A DNA stretch of 8,881 nt, from the NCBI GenBank assembly GCA_902795935.1, contig CADBMS010000181.1:1-8881 (forward strand). The letters are read 5' to 3'. This document shows positions 1 through 5,811 of this stretch, in pieces (position 1 is the stretch's first letter; each line of letters begins with the position of its first letter). A program made the translations under genes and the position numbers. The notes below the pieces were generated by a model. That model was not told the DNA's origin. It saw only the letters and a list, made by a program, of their open reading frames with translations, and searched no databases. The stretch is from an uncultured Methanobrevibacter sp. (GTDB lineage: Archaea; Methanobacteriota; Methanobacteria; Methanobacteriales; Methanobacteriaceae).

Positions 1-24
1 ATATACCAAACAACACAAAAATAA
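1..24 (+). CDS. C-terminal tail of a partial ORF, possible transposase (5' part outside window)
   Basis: Reading from base 1 gives IYQTTQK followed by TAA at 22-24. The same seven residues and stop are encoded at the other end of the window on the minus strand, where the frame stays open to the edge. Two copies of one short basic, polar C-terminus, each followed by a possible terminal inverted repeat, suggest a transposase. With only seven codons visible the product cannot be identified; chance reading in a noncoding repeat is the alternative. Confidence 0.35.
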   Translation: MYQTTQK

Positions 25-52
25 AAAAATAGGATTTCTACAAAGTCTAAAA
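1..52 (+). repeat. Left copy of ~52-bp inverted repeat (likely insertion-sequence end)
   Basis: The first 52 bases recur, reverse-complemented, at 8790-8842. The copies differ by one substitution (T at 46 against C in the other) and one base in an A run (7 against 8). The repeat runs off the window's left edge, so its full length is unknown. Identity stops inward of about position 52, and the last part reads, from inside out, AGACTTTGTAGAAATCC, which looks like a terminal inverted repeat. Bases 1-24 read as the last seven codons plus stop of an ORF that is shared with the other copy. An insertion-sequence 3' end is the best inference; the element family was not recognised. Confidence 0.8.
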
Positions 53-354
53 TAAGAAAAAAATCAAATAACTCAAGTTTTTGAAAGAGTCTTAGTAATT
101 AATTAAAACATTATTCAATACTATTTTTCACATTATTAATTTTATGTTAATGAAATATACTTATATTATAATAAATTATTGCAATTGATTAATTATTTTT
201 TTTAACTTGTTTTTATGGTAACATTTATTAATGTTAATTAAGATATTTATCTTATCATAATATGAAGTGTTATTTTCAGTTTCATACTTATTTTACTATA
301 ATATTAAAAACAATATTCTAATTAATTGTTCCATATTATAGCTAATGTTTACAT
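53..354. other. A/T-rich noncoding leader upstream of rpl10e
   Basis: About 300 bases without a credible gene, tRNA or G+C-rich structured RNA. It must contain the rpl10e promoter; TATA-like A/T blocks occur around 158-176 and 290-303, but background composition makes a single choice unsafe. Two short dyads lie almost back to back: arms 219-225 and 230-236 (TAACATT/AATGTTA, 4-nt spacer), and arms 239-245 and 248-254 (TAAGATA/TATCTTA, 2-nt spacer). They could be operator sites or hairpins in a long leader, though short dyads are expected in such A/T-rich DNA. Confidence 0.5.
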
Positions 355-360
355 CGGAGG
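355..360 (+). promoter_or_regulatory. Shine-Dalgarno site of rpl10e
   Basis: CGGAGG lies six bases before the ATG at 367. It is one of the strongest ribosome-binding sites in the window, fitting a highly expressed ribosomal protein, and it fixes the start codon. Confidence 0.8.
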
Positions 361-366
361 ATTATT

Positions 367-852
367 ATGGTTCGAGCATACACAAGAAAAGATTATATTA
401 GAAAAATCCCAGGATCAAGGATTGTACAATTTGATATGGGTAATTTATCTGAAGAATTTCCTGTAGAAGTGACTTTGGAAGTTAAAGCGCCTACACAATT
501 ACAACATAATGCATTAGAAGCAGCAAGGATTGCATCTAATAGATATATGCAACGTAAAGCTGGAAGAATGGGTTATCATTTAAAATTAAGAGTATATCCT
601 CACCATATTGTTAGAGAAAACCCAATGGCTACTCGTGCAGGAGCAGATCGTGTGCAAGATGGTATGAGAAAAGCATTCGGCAAAGCAGTTAGTAGTGTAG
701 CTATAGTTAAGAAAAATCAAAAAGTTTTAACTATTTATACTAATCCAAGAAACTTCTTAGATGCTAAAGAAGCACTTAAAAGAGCAGGTATGAAATTCCC
801 AGTATCCTGCAGAGTAGTTGTTGATAAAGGTCAAGAATTAATTAAAGTTTAA
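367..852 (+). CDS. rpl10e: 50S ribosomal protein L10e (uL16 family)
   Basis: Archaeal/eukaryotic L10e, the counterpart of bacterial L16 (uL16). In the family it sits in the large subunit near the central protuberance and helps shape the tRNA acceptor-arm path. The 161-residue product is full length for archaeal L10e. The N-terminus (MVRAYTRKDYIRKIPGSRI) and the internal stretches RKAGRMGYHLKLRVYPHHI and ENPMATRAGADRVQDGMRKA are characteristic, with many basic residues for rRNA contact. The start is set by CGGAGG six bases upstream. It stands alone, not in a ribosomal protein operon, and is followed by several oligo-T tracts, so it is probably monocistronic. Codon use is A/T-ending as expected for this genome. 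Nothing is missing or broken. Confidence 0.97.
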   Translation: MVRAYTRKDYIRKIPGSRIVQFDMGNLSEEFPVEVTLEVKAPTQLQHNALEAARIASNRYMQRKAGRMGYHLKLRVYPHHIVRENPMATRAGADRVQDGMRKAFGKAVSSVAIVKKNQKVLTIYTNPRNFLDAKEALKRAGMKFPVSCRVVVDKGQELIKV

Positions 853-860
853 TTCTAACT

Positions 861-900
861 TCTTTTTTTTATTCTTTTTTATTCATTTTTACATATTTTT
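861..900 (+). terminator. Oligo-T terminator cluster after rpl10e
   Basis: Starting nine bases after the stop codon there are runs of 8 T (863-870), 6 T (875-880), 5 T (886-890) and 5 T (896-900), without a clear hairpin. Archaeal RNA polymerase terminates at such consecutive T tracts, and the dense cluster suggests efficient termination of a highly expressed transcript. Confidence 0.7.
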
Positions 901-911
901 AATCAGATTAT

Positions 912-926
912 TAACTAAATATTATT
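912..926. repeat. 15-bp direct repeat, copy 1
   Basis: TAACTAAATATTATT is repeated exactly at 1052-1066, 140 bp downstream, within the rpl10e-ppsA intergenic region. The second copy abuts the proposed ppsA TATA box, so the pair could be a regulator site or the trace of a small duplication. The A/T-rich background weakens the case. Confidence 0.4.
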
Positions 927-1051
927 ATTACTTAAATCAAAATAAGTATTATAGATTCTTAATATATTAATCTCAAAAACACAAAGATATTAACATAATA
1001 AATTAAAAATATTATTTATTCGTATAATGATTATTTTTATAGAACAAAAAA

Positions 1052-1066
1052 TAACTAAATATTATT
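1052..1066. repeat. 15-bp direct repeat, copy 2
   Basis: Exact second copy of the motif at 912-926. It ends immediately before the TATA-like sequence proposed for ppsA, where a bound protein would affect TBP/TFB recruitment. The role is inferred only. Confidence 0.4.
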
Positions 1067-1076
1067 TTTTATATTA
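1067..1076 (+). promoter_or_regulatory. Possible TATA box of ppsA
   Basis: TTTTATATTA is a reasonable archaeal TATA element. Transcription starting about 25 bases downstream would give a leader of only around 10-15 nt before the ATG at 1108. A second candidate (TTTTTATAG, near 1034-1042) would give a longer leader that fully contains the GGAG site. The sequence does not decide between them. Confidence 0.4.
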
Positions 1077-1094
1077 ATAAAAATTCAATTCAAT

Positions 1095-1098
1095 GGAG
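1095..1098 (+). promoter_or_regulatory. Shine-Dalgarno site that decides the ppsA start
   Basis: GGAG lies nine bases before the ATG at 1108. It overlaps the upstream in-frame ATG at 1093, which has no such site in front of it. This favours initiation at 1108. Confidence 0.65.
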
Positions 1099-1107
1099 AT
1101 ATCAAAT

Positions 1108-3390
1108 ATGTATGTGTCATTCTTTGAAGATTTGAAAAAAGAAGATGTTGATATAGCCGGTGGAAAGGGAGCTAATTTGGGTGAATTAACTCAAGCAGGA
1201 ATTCCAGTACCAAAAGGTTTTGTAATAACATCTGAAACATATAAAGAATTCATGGAATCAACAGGAATTCAAAGCAAAGTATTAGCGTTACTTAAAAAAT
1301 TAGATGTTAATGATAATTCTGCATTACAAAAAGCATCTAAAGATGTTAAAAAAATTATAATTGAAACTGAAATTCCAGATTCAATAAAACTTTCTATTAT
1401 AGAGGCATATAATGCATTATGTAGTAGAATAGGAATTAATGATGCCTTTGTAGCAATCAGATCCTCTGCAACTGCAGAAGATTTGCCTGAAGCATCATTT
1501 GCAGGTCAACAAGATACATTTTTAAACATCAAAGGCATAGATTCAGTAATTGAATATGTTAAGAAGTGTTGGGCTTCTTTATATGAAGCAAGAGCAATAT
1601 TTTACAGAGAAGAAAACAATTTTGACCATGACAAAGTATTCATTGCAGTAGTAGTACAACAAATGGTAGATTCAGAAAAAGCAGGTGTAATGTTCACAGT
1701 ACATCCTTCAACTGGAGAAGACACAGCATTAATCGAAGGTTCATGGGGATTAGGAGAAGCAGTAGTATCTGGAACAGTAACTCCTGATACTTATTGGGTG
1801 GATAAAAAAACAGAAAAATTACTAGACATCTCCATAGCAGAAAAAAATACTATGTTCATAAAAGAATCTGATGCTGGAAATACAATACAAGTTGATGTTC
1901 CGGAAGATAAGAAAAATGAAAGAGTATTAACTGATGAAGATTTATCTAAACTAGTTCAAATGGGTAAAAGAATACAAGAACATTATAAATCTCCACAAGA
2001 CACTGAATGGGCTTTCCAAAATGGCGAACTAAATATGTTACAATCCAGACCAATCACAACATTGGGTGATGCAAAAAATGATGGTTCTGAAGAATTAGAA
2101 ATGAATATTATTTCTAAAGGGTTAGGTGCAAGTCCTGGACAAATTGCAGGGTCAGTAAAAATTATAACCAGTATTGATGAATTAGATAAAATCCAAAAAG
2201 GAGACATATTAGTAACAACAATGACCACACCGGATATGGTGCCTGCTATGAAAAGAGCAAATGGTATTATTACTGATGAAGGTGGAGTAACATGCCATGC
2301 TGCAATTATTTCTAGAGAGTTAGGTATACCTTGTGTAGTTGGAACTGCAAATGCCTCTTCAATATTAGATGAAAATCAAATTGTAACAATTGATGGTAAA
2401 AAAGGATTGGTCTATGAAGGAAAATTAACAACTGCTGAAGAAAAACCTATTGACATATCATCTACTAAAGTACTTGCGGCTCCAACAACTGAAATAACTG
2501 CAACTGAAGTAAAAGTTAATGTTAGTATGGTTGAAGCAACAGAAAAAGCAAGAGCAACTGATGCTGATGGAGTAGGTTTATTAAGAACTGAACACATGAT
2601 GTTAGCATGCGGGGTACATCCTAAAAAATTCATTTTAGATGGTAGGGAAGATGAATTAATACAAATAATATATGATAATGTATTAATAGTTGCAGATGCA
2701 TTCTATCCAAGACCAGTATGTTACAGAACATTAGATGCGCCAACTGATGAATTTCAAACATTAGAAGGTGGAGAAGATGAACCTCATGAACATAATCCTA
2801 TGTTGGGGTGGAGGGGGCTAAGAAGAGAATTAGAAGAGCCTGAAATACTAAAAGCAGAATTTAAAGCAATTAAAAAATTAATTAATCAAGGTTACACTAA
2901 CATGACAATAATGTTACCATTATTGCAGCACCCTGATGAATTAAGACAAGCAAAAGCATTAGCAACTGAAGTTGGTTTGATTCCTCATGAAGACATTGAA
3001 TTTGGAATGATGGTTGAAACACCAGCATCAGCAATAATCATTGAAGACTTTATTGAAGTGGGTTTAGACTTTATAAGCTTTGGAACTAATGATTTAACAC
3101 AATATACATTAGCTGTAGATCGTAATAATGAATTAGTTGCTAATTTATACAAAGAATCCCATCCTGCAGTACTTAAACTAATTAAACATGTAATTAATAA
3201 ATGTAATGAAGCAGGTGTGGCAACTAGTGTATGTGGTCAAGCAGGAAGTGTCCCAGCAATTGTTGAACAACTTGTAGAATTAGGAATAACTGGTGTTTCT
3301 GCAAATACTGATGCAGTAGCAGATGTGCGAAAAACTGTATTTAGGGCAGAAAAGAAATTATTACTAAATGCTGCAAGAAAACAATTATAA
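1108..3390 (+). CDS. ppsA: Phosphoenolpyruvate synthase (pyruvate, water dikinase)
   Basis: Makes PEP, AMP and phosphate from pyruvate, ATP and water, the entry to gluconeogenesis from acetate-derived pyruvate in methanogens; cytoplasmic. From the ATG at 1108 the protein has 760 residues, normal for the family. The N-terminal nucleotide-binding domain shows GGKGANLGEL (18-27), RSSATAEDLPEASFAGQQ (118-135), WGLGEAVVSG (213-222) and LQSRPI (311-316). The swivelling phosphohistidine domain has GGVTCHAAIISRELGIPC with catalytic His397. The C-terminal PEP/pyruvate TIM barrel shows GLLRTEHM (around 490-497), FGTNDLTQYTLAVDRN (658-673) and VCGQAG with catalytic Cys709. No intein is present, unlike some archaeal homologues. 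An in-frame ATG at 1093 would add MEISN, but GGAG at 1095-1098 serves the 1108 start. T tracts follow the gene, and it appears monocistronic. Confidence 0.97.
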   Translation: MYVSFFEDLKKEDVDIAGGKGANLGELTQAGIPVPKGFVITSETYKEFMESTGIQSKVLALLKKLDVNDNSALQKASKDVKKIIIETEIPDSIKLSIIEAYNALCSRIGINDAFVAIRSSATAEDLPEASFAGQQDTFLNIKGIDSVIEYVKKCWASLYEARAIFYREENNFDHDKVFIAVVVQQMVDSEKAGVMFTVHPSTGEDTALIEGSWGLGEAVVSGTVTPDTYWVDKKTEKLLDISIAEKNTMFIKESDAGNTIQVDVPEDKKNERVLTDEDLSKLVQMGKRIQEHYKSPQDTEWAFQNGELNMLQSRPITTLGDAKNDGSEELEMNIISKGLGASPGQIAGSVKIITSIDELDKIQKGDILVTTMTTPDMVPAMKRANGIITDEGGVTCHAAIISRELGIPCVVGTANASSILDENQIVTIDGKKGLVYEGKLTTAEEKPIDISSTKVLAAPTTEITATEVKVNVSMVEATEKARATDADGVGLLRTEHMMLACGVHPKKFILDGREDELIQIIYDNVLIVADAFYPRPVCYRTLDAPTDEFQTLEGGEDEPHEHNPMLGWRGLRRELEEPEILKAEFKAIKKLINQGYTNMTIMLPLLQHPDELRQAKALATEVGLIPHEDIEFGMMVETPASAIIIEDFIEVGLDFISFGTNDLTQYTLAVDRNNELVANLYKESHPAVLKLIKHVINKCNEAGVATSVCGQAGSVPAIVEQLVELGITGVSANTDAVADVRKTVFRAEKKLLLNAARKQL

Positions 3391-3391
3391 T

Positions 3392-3431
3392 AATATAGAA
3401 TCTTATATTCTCATATTATTTTTTATTTTTT
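3392..3431 (+). terminator. Terminator region after ppsA (weak hairpin plus T tracts)
   Basis: A weak dyad AATATA/TATATT (3392-3397 and 3404-3409) directly after the stop is followed by two runs of 6 T (3419-3424 and 3426-3431). The T tracts are the more convincing element for archaeal termination. A 14-bp segment, TCATATTATTTTTT, occurs at 3411-3424 and again at 3453-3466. Confidence 0.6.
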
Positions 3432-3464
3432 AATATTTATTTTAAATAAATTTCATATTATTTT

Positions 3465-3474
3465 TTTTATATAG
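3465..3474 (+). promoter_or_regulatory. Probable TATA box of mfnA
   Basis: TTTTATATAG is a good archaeal TATA match. Transcription about 25 bases downstream would start near 3495 and leave a leader of roughly 20-25 nt before the mfnA ATG at 3519, containing the weak AAGGT site at 3508-3512. The unit would cover mfnA and the fumarase-beta-like gene. Confidence 0.55.
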
Positions 3475-3518
3475 AATATTGCAATATTTAAAATTCTTAA
3501 TAATGCTAAGGTATTTAA

Positions 3519-4676
3519 ATGAATAAAAAAGGACTTACTGAAGAAACAATTTTTGATCAGTTAAACGATTTTCAAAAAAAAGATCTTAAATATAATTCTG
3601 GAAGAATTTTGGGATCTATGTGTACTAAACCACATCCAATTGCAATAAAAGCATATACTAAATTTTTAAATTCAAATATGGGTGATTATGGTTTGTTTCC
3701 AGGAACAAAACGAATGGAAGATGAGGTTATTCAAATGTTAGGTGGCCTACTTCATAATGAACAAGCTTATGGCTGTGTGGTGACTGGTGGAACTGAAGCA
3801 AATTTGATGGCTATACGGGCCGCACGTAATACTGCAAAAAAAGAAAAAGGAATTACTAGTCCTGAATTACTATTACCTAAATCTGCACATTTTTCATTTA
3901 AAAAAGCTGCTGATTTAATGAATTTGAAATGTATACCTCTAGAATTAGATGATAATTATTGTGTTGATATTGATTTTTTAAATGAAAATATTTCAAAAAA
4001 TACTATGGCAGTAATTGGAGTTGCTGGAACTACTGAATTAGGTGAAATTGATCCTTTGCCTGCAATTTCTGATATTTGTTTTGATAAAAATATTTATTTA
4101 CATGTTGATGCTGCATTGGGTGGGTTTATAATACCTTTTCTTAATGTTTTAGATTATGATTTAGTTGATTTCGATTTTAAATTAGATGGTGTGTGTTCAA
4201 TAACTACTGATCCTCATAAAATGGGTTTAGCACCTATACCTTCAGGTGCAATATTATTTCGTGAAAAAAAATATTTAGATGTTATGAATATTGATACTCC
4301 CTATCTCACTATGAAACAACAATCAACAATTGTAGGTACTCGTAGTGGTGCATCAGTAGCAGCCACTTGGGCTGTAATGAAATATTTAGGTTATGAGGGG
4401 TATTGTGAAATAGTTAAAGAGGTTATGTTTAATACTCATTTTTTGGCTGAAGAGTTAGTTAAAAATGGTTATGAATTAGTATCTAATCCTTTATTGAATA
4501 TTGTTTCATTTAATTCAAAGGATTGTTCACCTGAAGTTTTATTAAAATATTTGAAAAATAATGGTTGGATTGCTTCGTTATCCACTTGTCCTCCTGGAAT
4601 TAGAATTGTTTTAATGCCCCATATTACTAAAGAACATATCATTGATTTTATGGATTGTTTAAAGAAACGTAGTTAG
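3519..4676 (+). CDS. mfnA: L-tyrosine decarboxylase / L-aspartate decarboxylase, PLP-dependent
   Basis: MfnA decarboxylates tyrosine to tyramine for methanofuran, the C1 carrier of the first step of methanogenesis from CO2; archaeal homologues also convert aspartate to beta-alanine for coenzyme A. The 385-residue product is the usual size for this group II decarboxylase. Visible fold-type I motifs are VTGGTEANLMAIRAARN in the cofactor phosphate region, SAHFSFKKAADLM with the ring-stacking histidine (His124), HVDAALGGF with the PLP-nitrogen aspartate (Asp197), and TTDPHKMGLAPIPSGA with the Schiff-base lysine (Lys234). The start is the ATG at 3519, behind a weak AAGGT site. Lysine codons are almost all AAA (2 AAG among about 32). 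The next gene follows after 30 nt on the same strand, suggesting co-transcription. Which substrate dominates in vivo cannot be read from the sequence. Confidence 0.93.
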   Translation: MNKKGLTEETIFDQLNDFQKKDLKYNSGRILGSMCTKPHPIAIKAYTKFLNSNMGDYGLFPGTKRMEDEVIQMLGGLLHNEQAYGCVVTGGTEANLMAIRAARNTAKKEKGITSPELLLPKSAHFSFKKAADLMNLKCIPLELDDNYCVDIDFLNENISKNTMAVIGVAGTTELGEIDPLPAISDICFDKNIYLHVDAALGGFIIPFLNVLDYDLVDFDFKLDGVCSITTDPHKMGLAPIPSGAILFREKKYLDVMNIDTPYLTMKQQSTIVGTRSGASVAATWAVMKYLGYEGYCEIVKEVMFNTHFLAEELVKNGYELVSNPLLNIVSFNSKDCSPEVLLKYLKNNGWIASLSTCPPGIRIVLMPHITKEHIIDFMDCLKKRS

Positions 4677-4691
4677 TTCATATAATGTGTG

Positions 4692-4698
4692 AGGAGGT
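4692..4698 (+). promoter_or_regulatory. Consensus Shine-Dalgarno pointing to an AUU start
   Basis: AGGAGGT is a perfect anti-SD match, yet no ATG, GTG or TTG lies downstream at usable distance. The in-frame ATT at 4707 is eight bases away, the normal spacing. The in-frame GTG at 4689 lies before the SD and has none of its own. Confidence 0.65.
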
Positions 4699-4706
4699 TA
4701 TTTTTT

Positions 4707-5201
4707 ATTTTTAAAATCAACATTCCTACTAGTGTGGATGTTTTAAAGGATTTGTCTATAGGTGCTCAAGTTTCTTTGTCTGGAGTTATTTTTACAGGCC
4801 GTGATGCAGCATTACCTAAGTTAGTTCATGCTATTGATAATAATCAGAATAATATTCCATTAATAGGCAGTGCAATTATGCATACTGCTGTTAGTGATGC
4901 TGGTATTTCTCCTACTACAAGTAATAAGGCTGAGATTAGTGAAAGTATCCCTCGTTTGGTTGAAAAGGGTGTTCTTGTTCATATTGGTAAGGGTAAATTG
5001 GATAGTTATGTGGTTGATGCTTTAACTAAGTTTGGAGGTATTTTTATTGTTACTCCTCCTGTAGCTGCATTGTTAACTAGGTGTGTGGTGTCTAAGAAGG
5101 TAATTGCTTTTCATGAAGAAGGTATGGAAGCTATTCATAGATTAGTAGTTCGTGATTTGCCAGGTATTGTTGCTATTGCTAATGGCGAATCTATTTATTA
5201 A
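4707..5201 (+). CDS. Class I fumarate hydratase beta-subunit-like protein (divergent), probable AUU start
   Basis: Homologous to the beta subunit (C-terminal domain) of iron-sulfur fumarases and tartrate dehydratases, which with an alpha subunit interconvert fumarate and malate. Starting at AUU 4707 it has 164 residues; a GTG at 4689 would add six residues (MRRLFF) unlike the family and has no SD. Family traits are LSIGAQVSLSGVIFTGRDAA (residues 16-35), SPTTSNK (68-74), IGKGK (93-97) and the C-terminal half IAFHEEGMEAIHRL...DLPGIVAIANGESIY. Differences from the common family pattern, as I recall it: T-A-R-D-x-A-H reads TGRDAAL (His to Leu36), GPTTSxRM reads SPTTSNK (substrate-binding Arg to Lys74), and the usual AGP motif before it is lost. 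The alpha subunit is not in the window. Eight of ten lysines use AAG, against 2 of about 32 in mfnA just upstream. It could be a diverged working fumarase, one with another hydroxy-acid substrate, or a paralogue of new role. Confidence 0.75.
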   Translation: MFKINIPTSVDVLKDLSIGAQVSLSGVIFTGRDAALPKLVHAIDNNQNNIPLIGSAIMHTAVSDAGISPTTSNKAEISESIPRLVEKGVLVHIGKGKLDSYVVDALTKFGGIFIVTPPVAALLTRCVVSKKVIAFHEEGMEAIHRLVVRDLPGIVAIANGESIY

Positions 5202-5209
5202 ATTTATTT

Positions 5210-5791
5210 TTAGATATGATATTCATCTTTTGGAGAATTTTTGAATTTTATTAGCTCTTCTTGGTTATGAGTTATGATTTTTTTACCATTTTCAGATGGA
5301 ATTACTTCTAATTTTCCATTTTTGAATTTTTTATTTAATTCATTTCCATTTTGTAGCATATGTAAAAATATTGCTAGTGATGATACTTCTGAGTGAGGTT
5401 GTGTGGTTATTGATATGTTCCAGTCTGCTGCTTTGTATATTGGTGTTGGTACTCTAGATCCTCCAACAATGATTAACTTTTTTTTATTAGTTTTTTGAAT
5501 TTCTTGAATTGCATCTTGTACTGGTGTTCCATACATTGTTAAGTGTATTATTTCTCCATCATTCTTTTGCCATTCTTCTATTGTATTTTTCCAGCTTTTT
5601 TGGTAATCTATTTCGAAATCTCCACCCCATCTTGTTTTCACATCTATTATATTTTCTATTAATTTTTTGTCTTGTTCTCCGCTTATTATAACTTTTTGTG
5701 CTCCGAATGCTCTTGCAGTTAAACATACGTGTGTTGTTATTCTTGCGTCTCTTTTTCTGCGATGATCTAATCTTAGTACGTTTATATTCAT
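5210..5791 (-). CDS. trm56: tRNA (cytidine(56)-2'-O)-methyltransferase
   Basis: Archaeal Trm56 uses S-adenosylmethionine to 2'-O-methylate C56 in the T-loop of tRNA, stabilising the elbow; it is a knotted SPOUT-family enzyme. The N-terminus MNINVLRLDHRRKRDARITT and the following HVCLTARAFGA are characteristic. The SAM-binding knot is seen in HLTMYGTPVQDAI, LIIVGGSRVPTPIYKAADWN and TQPHSEVSSLAIFLHML, in family order. From the ATG at 5791 the protein has 193 residues; an in-frame ATG at 5800 would add three (MIN). The shorter start fits the family N-terminus better as I recall it; neither has a clear SD. It lies about 20 nt (11 nt for the longer start) after cobS on the same strand, so coupled translation is likely. 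Its 3' end is 8 bp from that of the fumarase-like gene. Confidence 0.93.
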   Translation of the reverse strand: MNINVLRLDHRRKRDARITTHVCLTARAFGAQKVIISGEQDKKLIENIIDVKTRWGGDFEIDYQKSWKNTIEEWQKNDGEIIHLTMYGTPVQDAIQEIQKTNKKKLIIVGGSRVPTPIYKAADWNISITTQPHSEVSSLAIFLHMLQNGNELNKKFKNGKLEVIPSENGKKIITHNQEELIKFKNSPKDEYHI

Positions 5792-5811
5792 GTTTATCAT
5801 TTGTTTATCTT

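Noticed and set aside
53..354. Structured RNA or tRNA gene in the leader before rpl10e
   Set aside because: No G+C island, cloverleaf or T-loop sequence is visible; in an A/T-rich archaeon such RNA genes stand out as G+C-rich blocks.
1983..2228. Minus-strand ORF of 81 codons inside ppsA, and another at 2412-2633
   Set aside because: Both lie fully within a well-recognised gene on the other strand, have no SD or family resemblance, and are shadows of its codons.
3411..3466. 14-bp repeat TCATATTATTTTTT (3411-3424 and 3453-3466) after ppsA
   Set aside because: Low-complexity T-rich sequence linked to termination; not distinctive enough to call an element.
4685..4714. Nine-codon ORF (ATG at 4685) overlapping the SD and AUU start of the fumarase-like gene
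   Set aside because: No SD ahead of it and very short; chance reading is likelier than a regulatory leader peptide, though it would be relevant if AUU initiation were confirmed.
5509..5691. Plus-strand hydrophobic ORF of 60 codons inside trm56
   Set aside because: Antisense to a conserved coding region; the Leu/Phe-rich product simply mirrors A-rich codons on the other strand.
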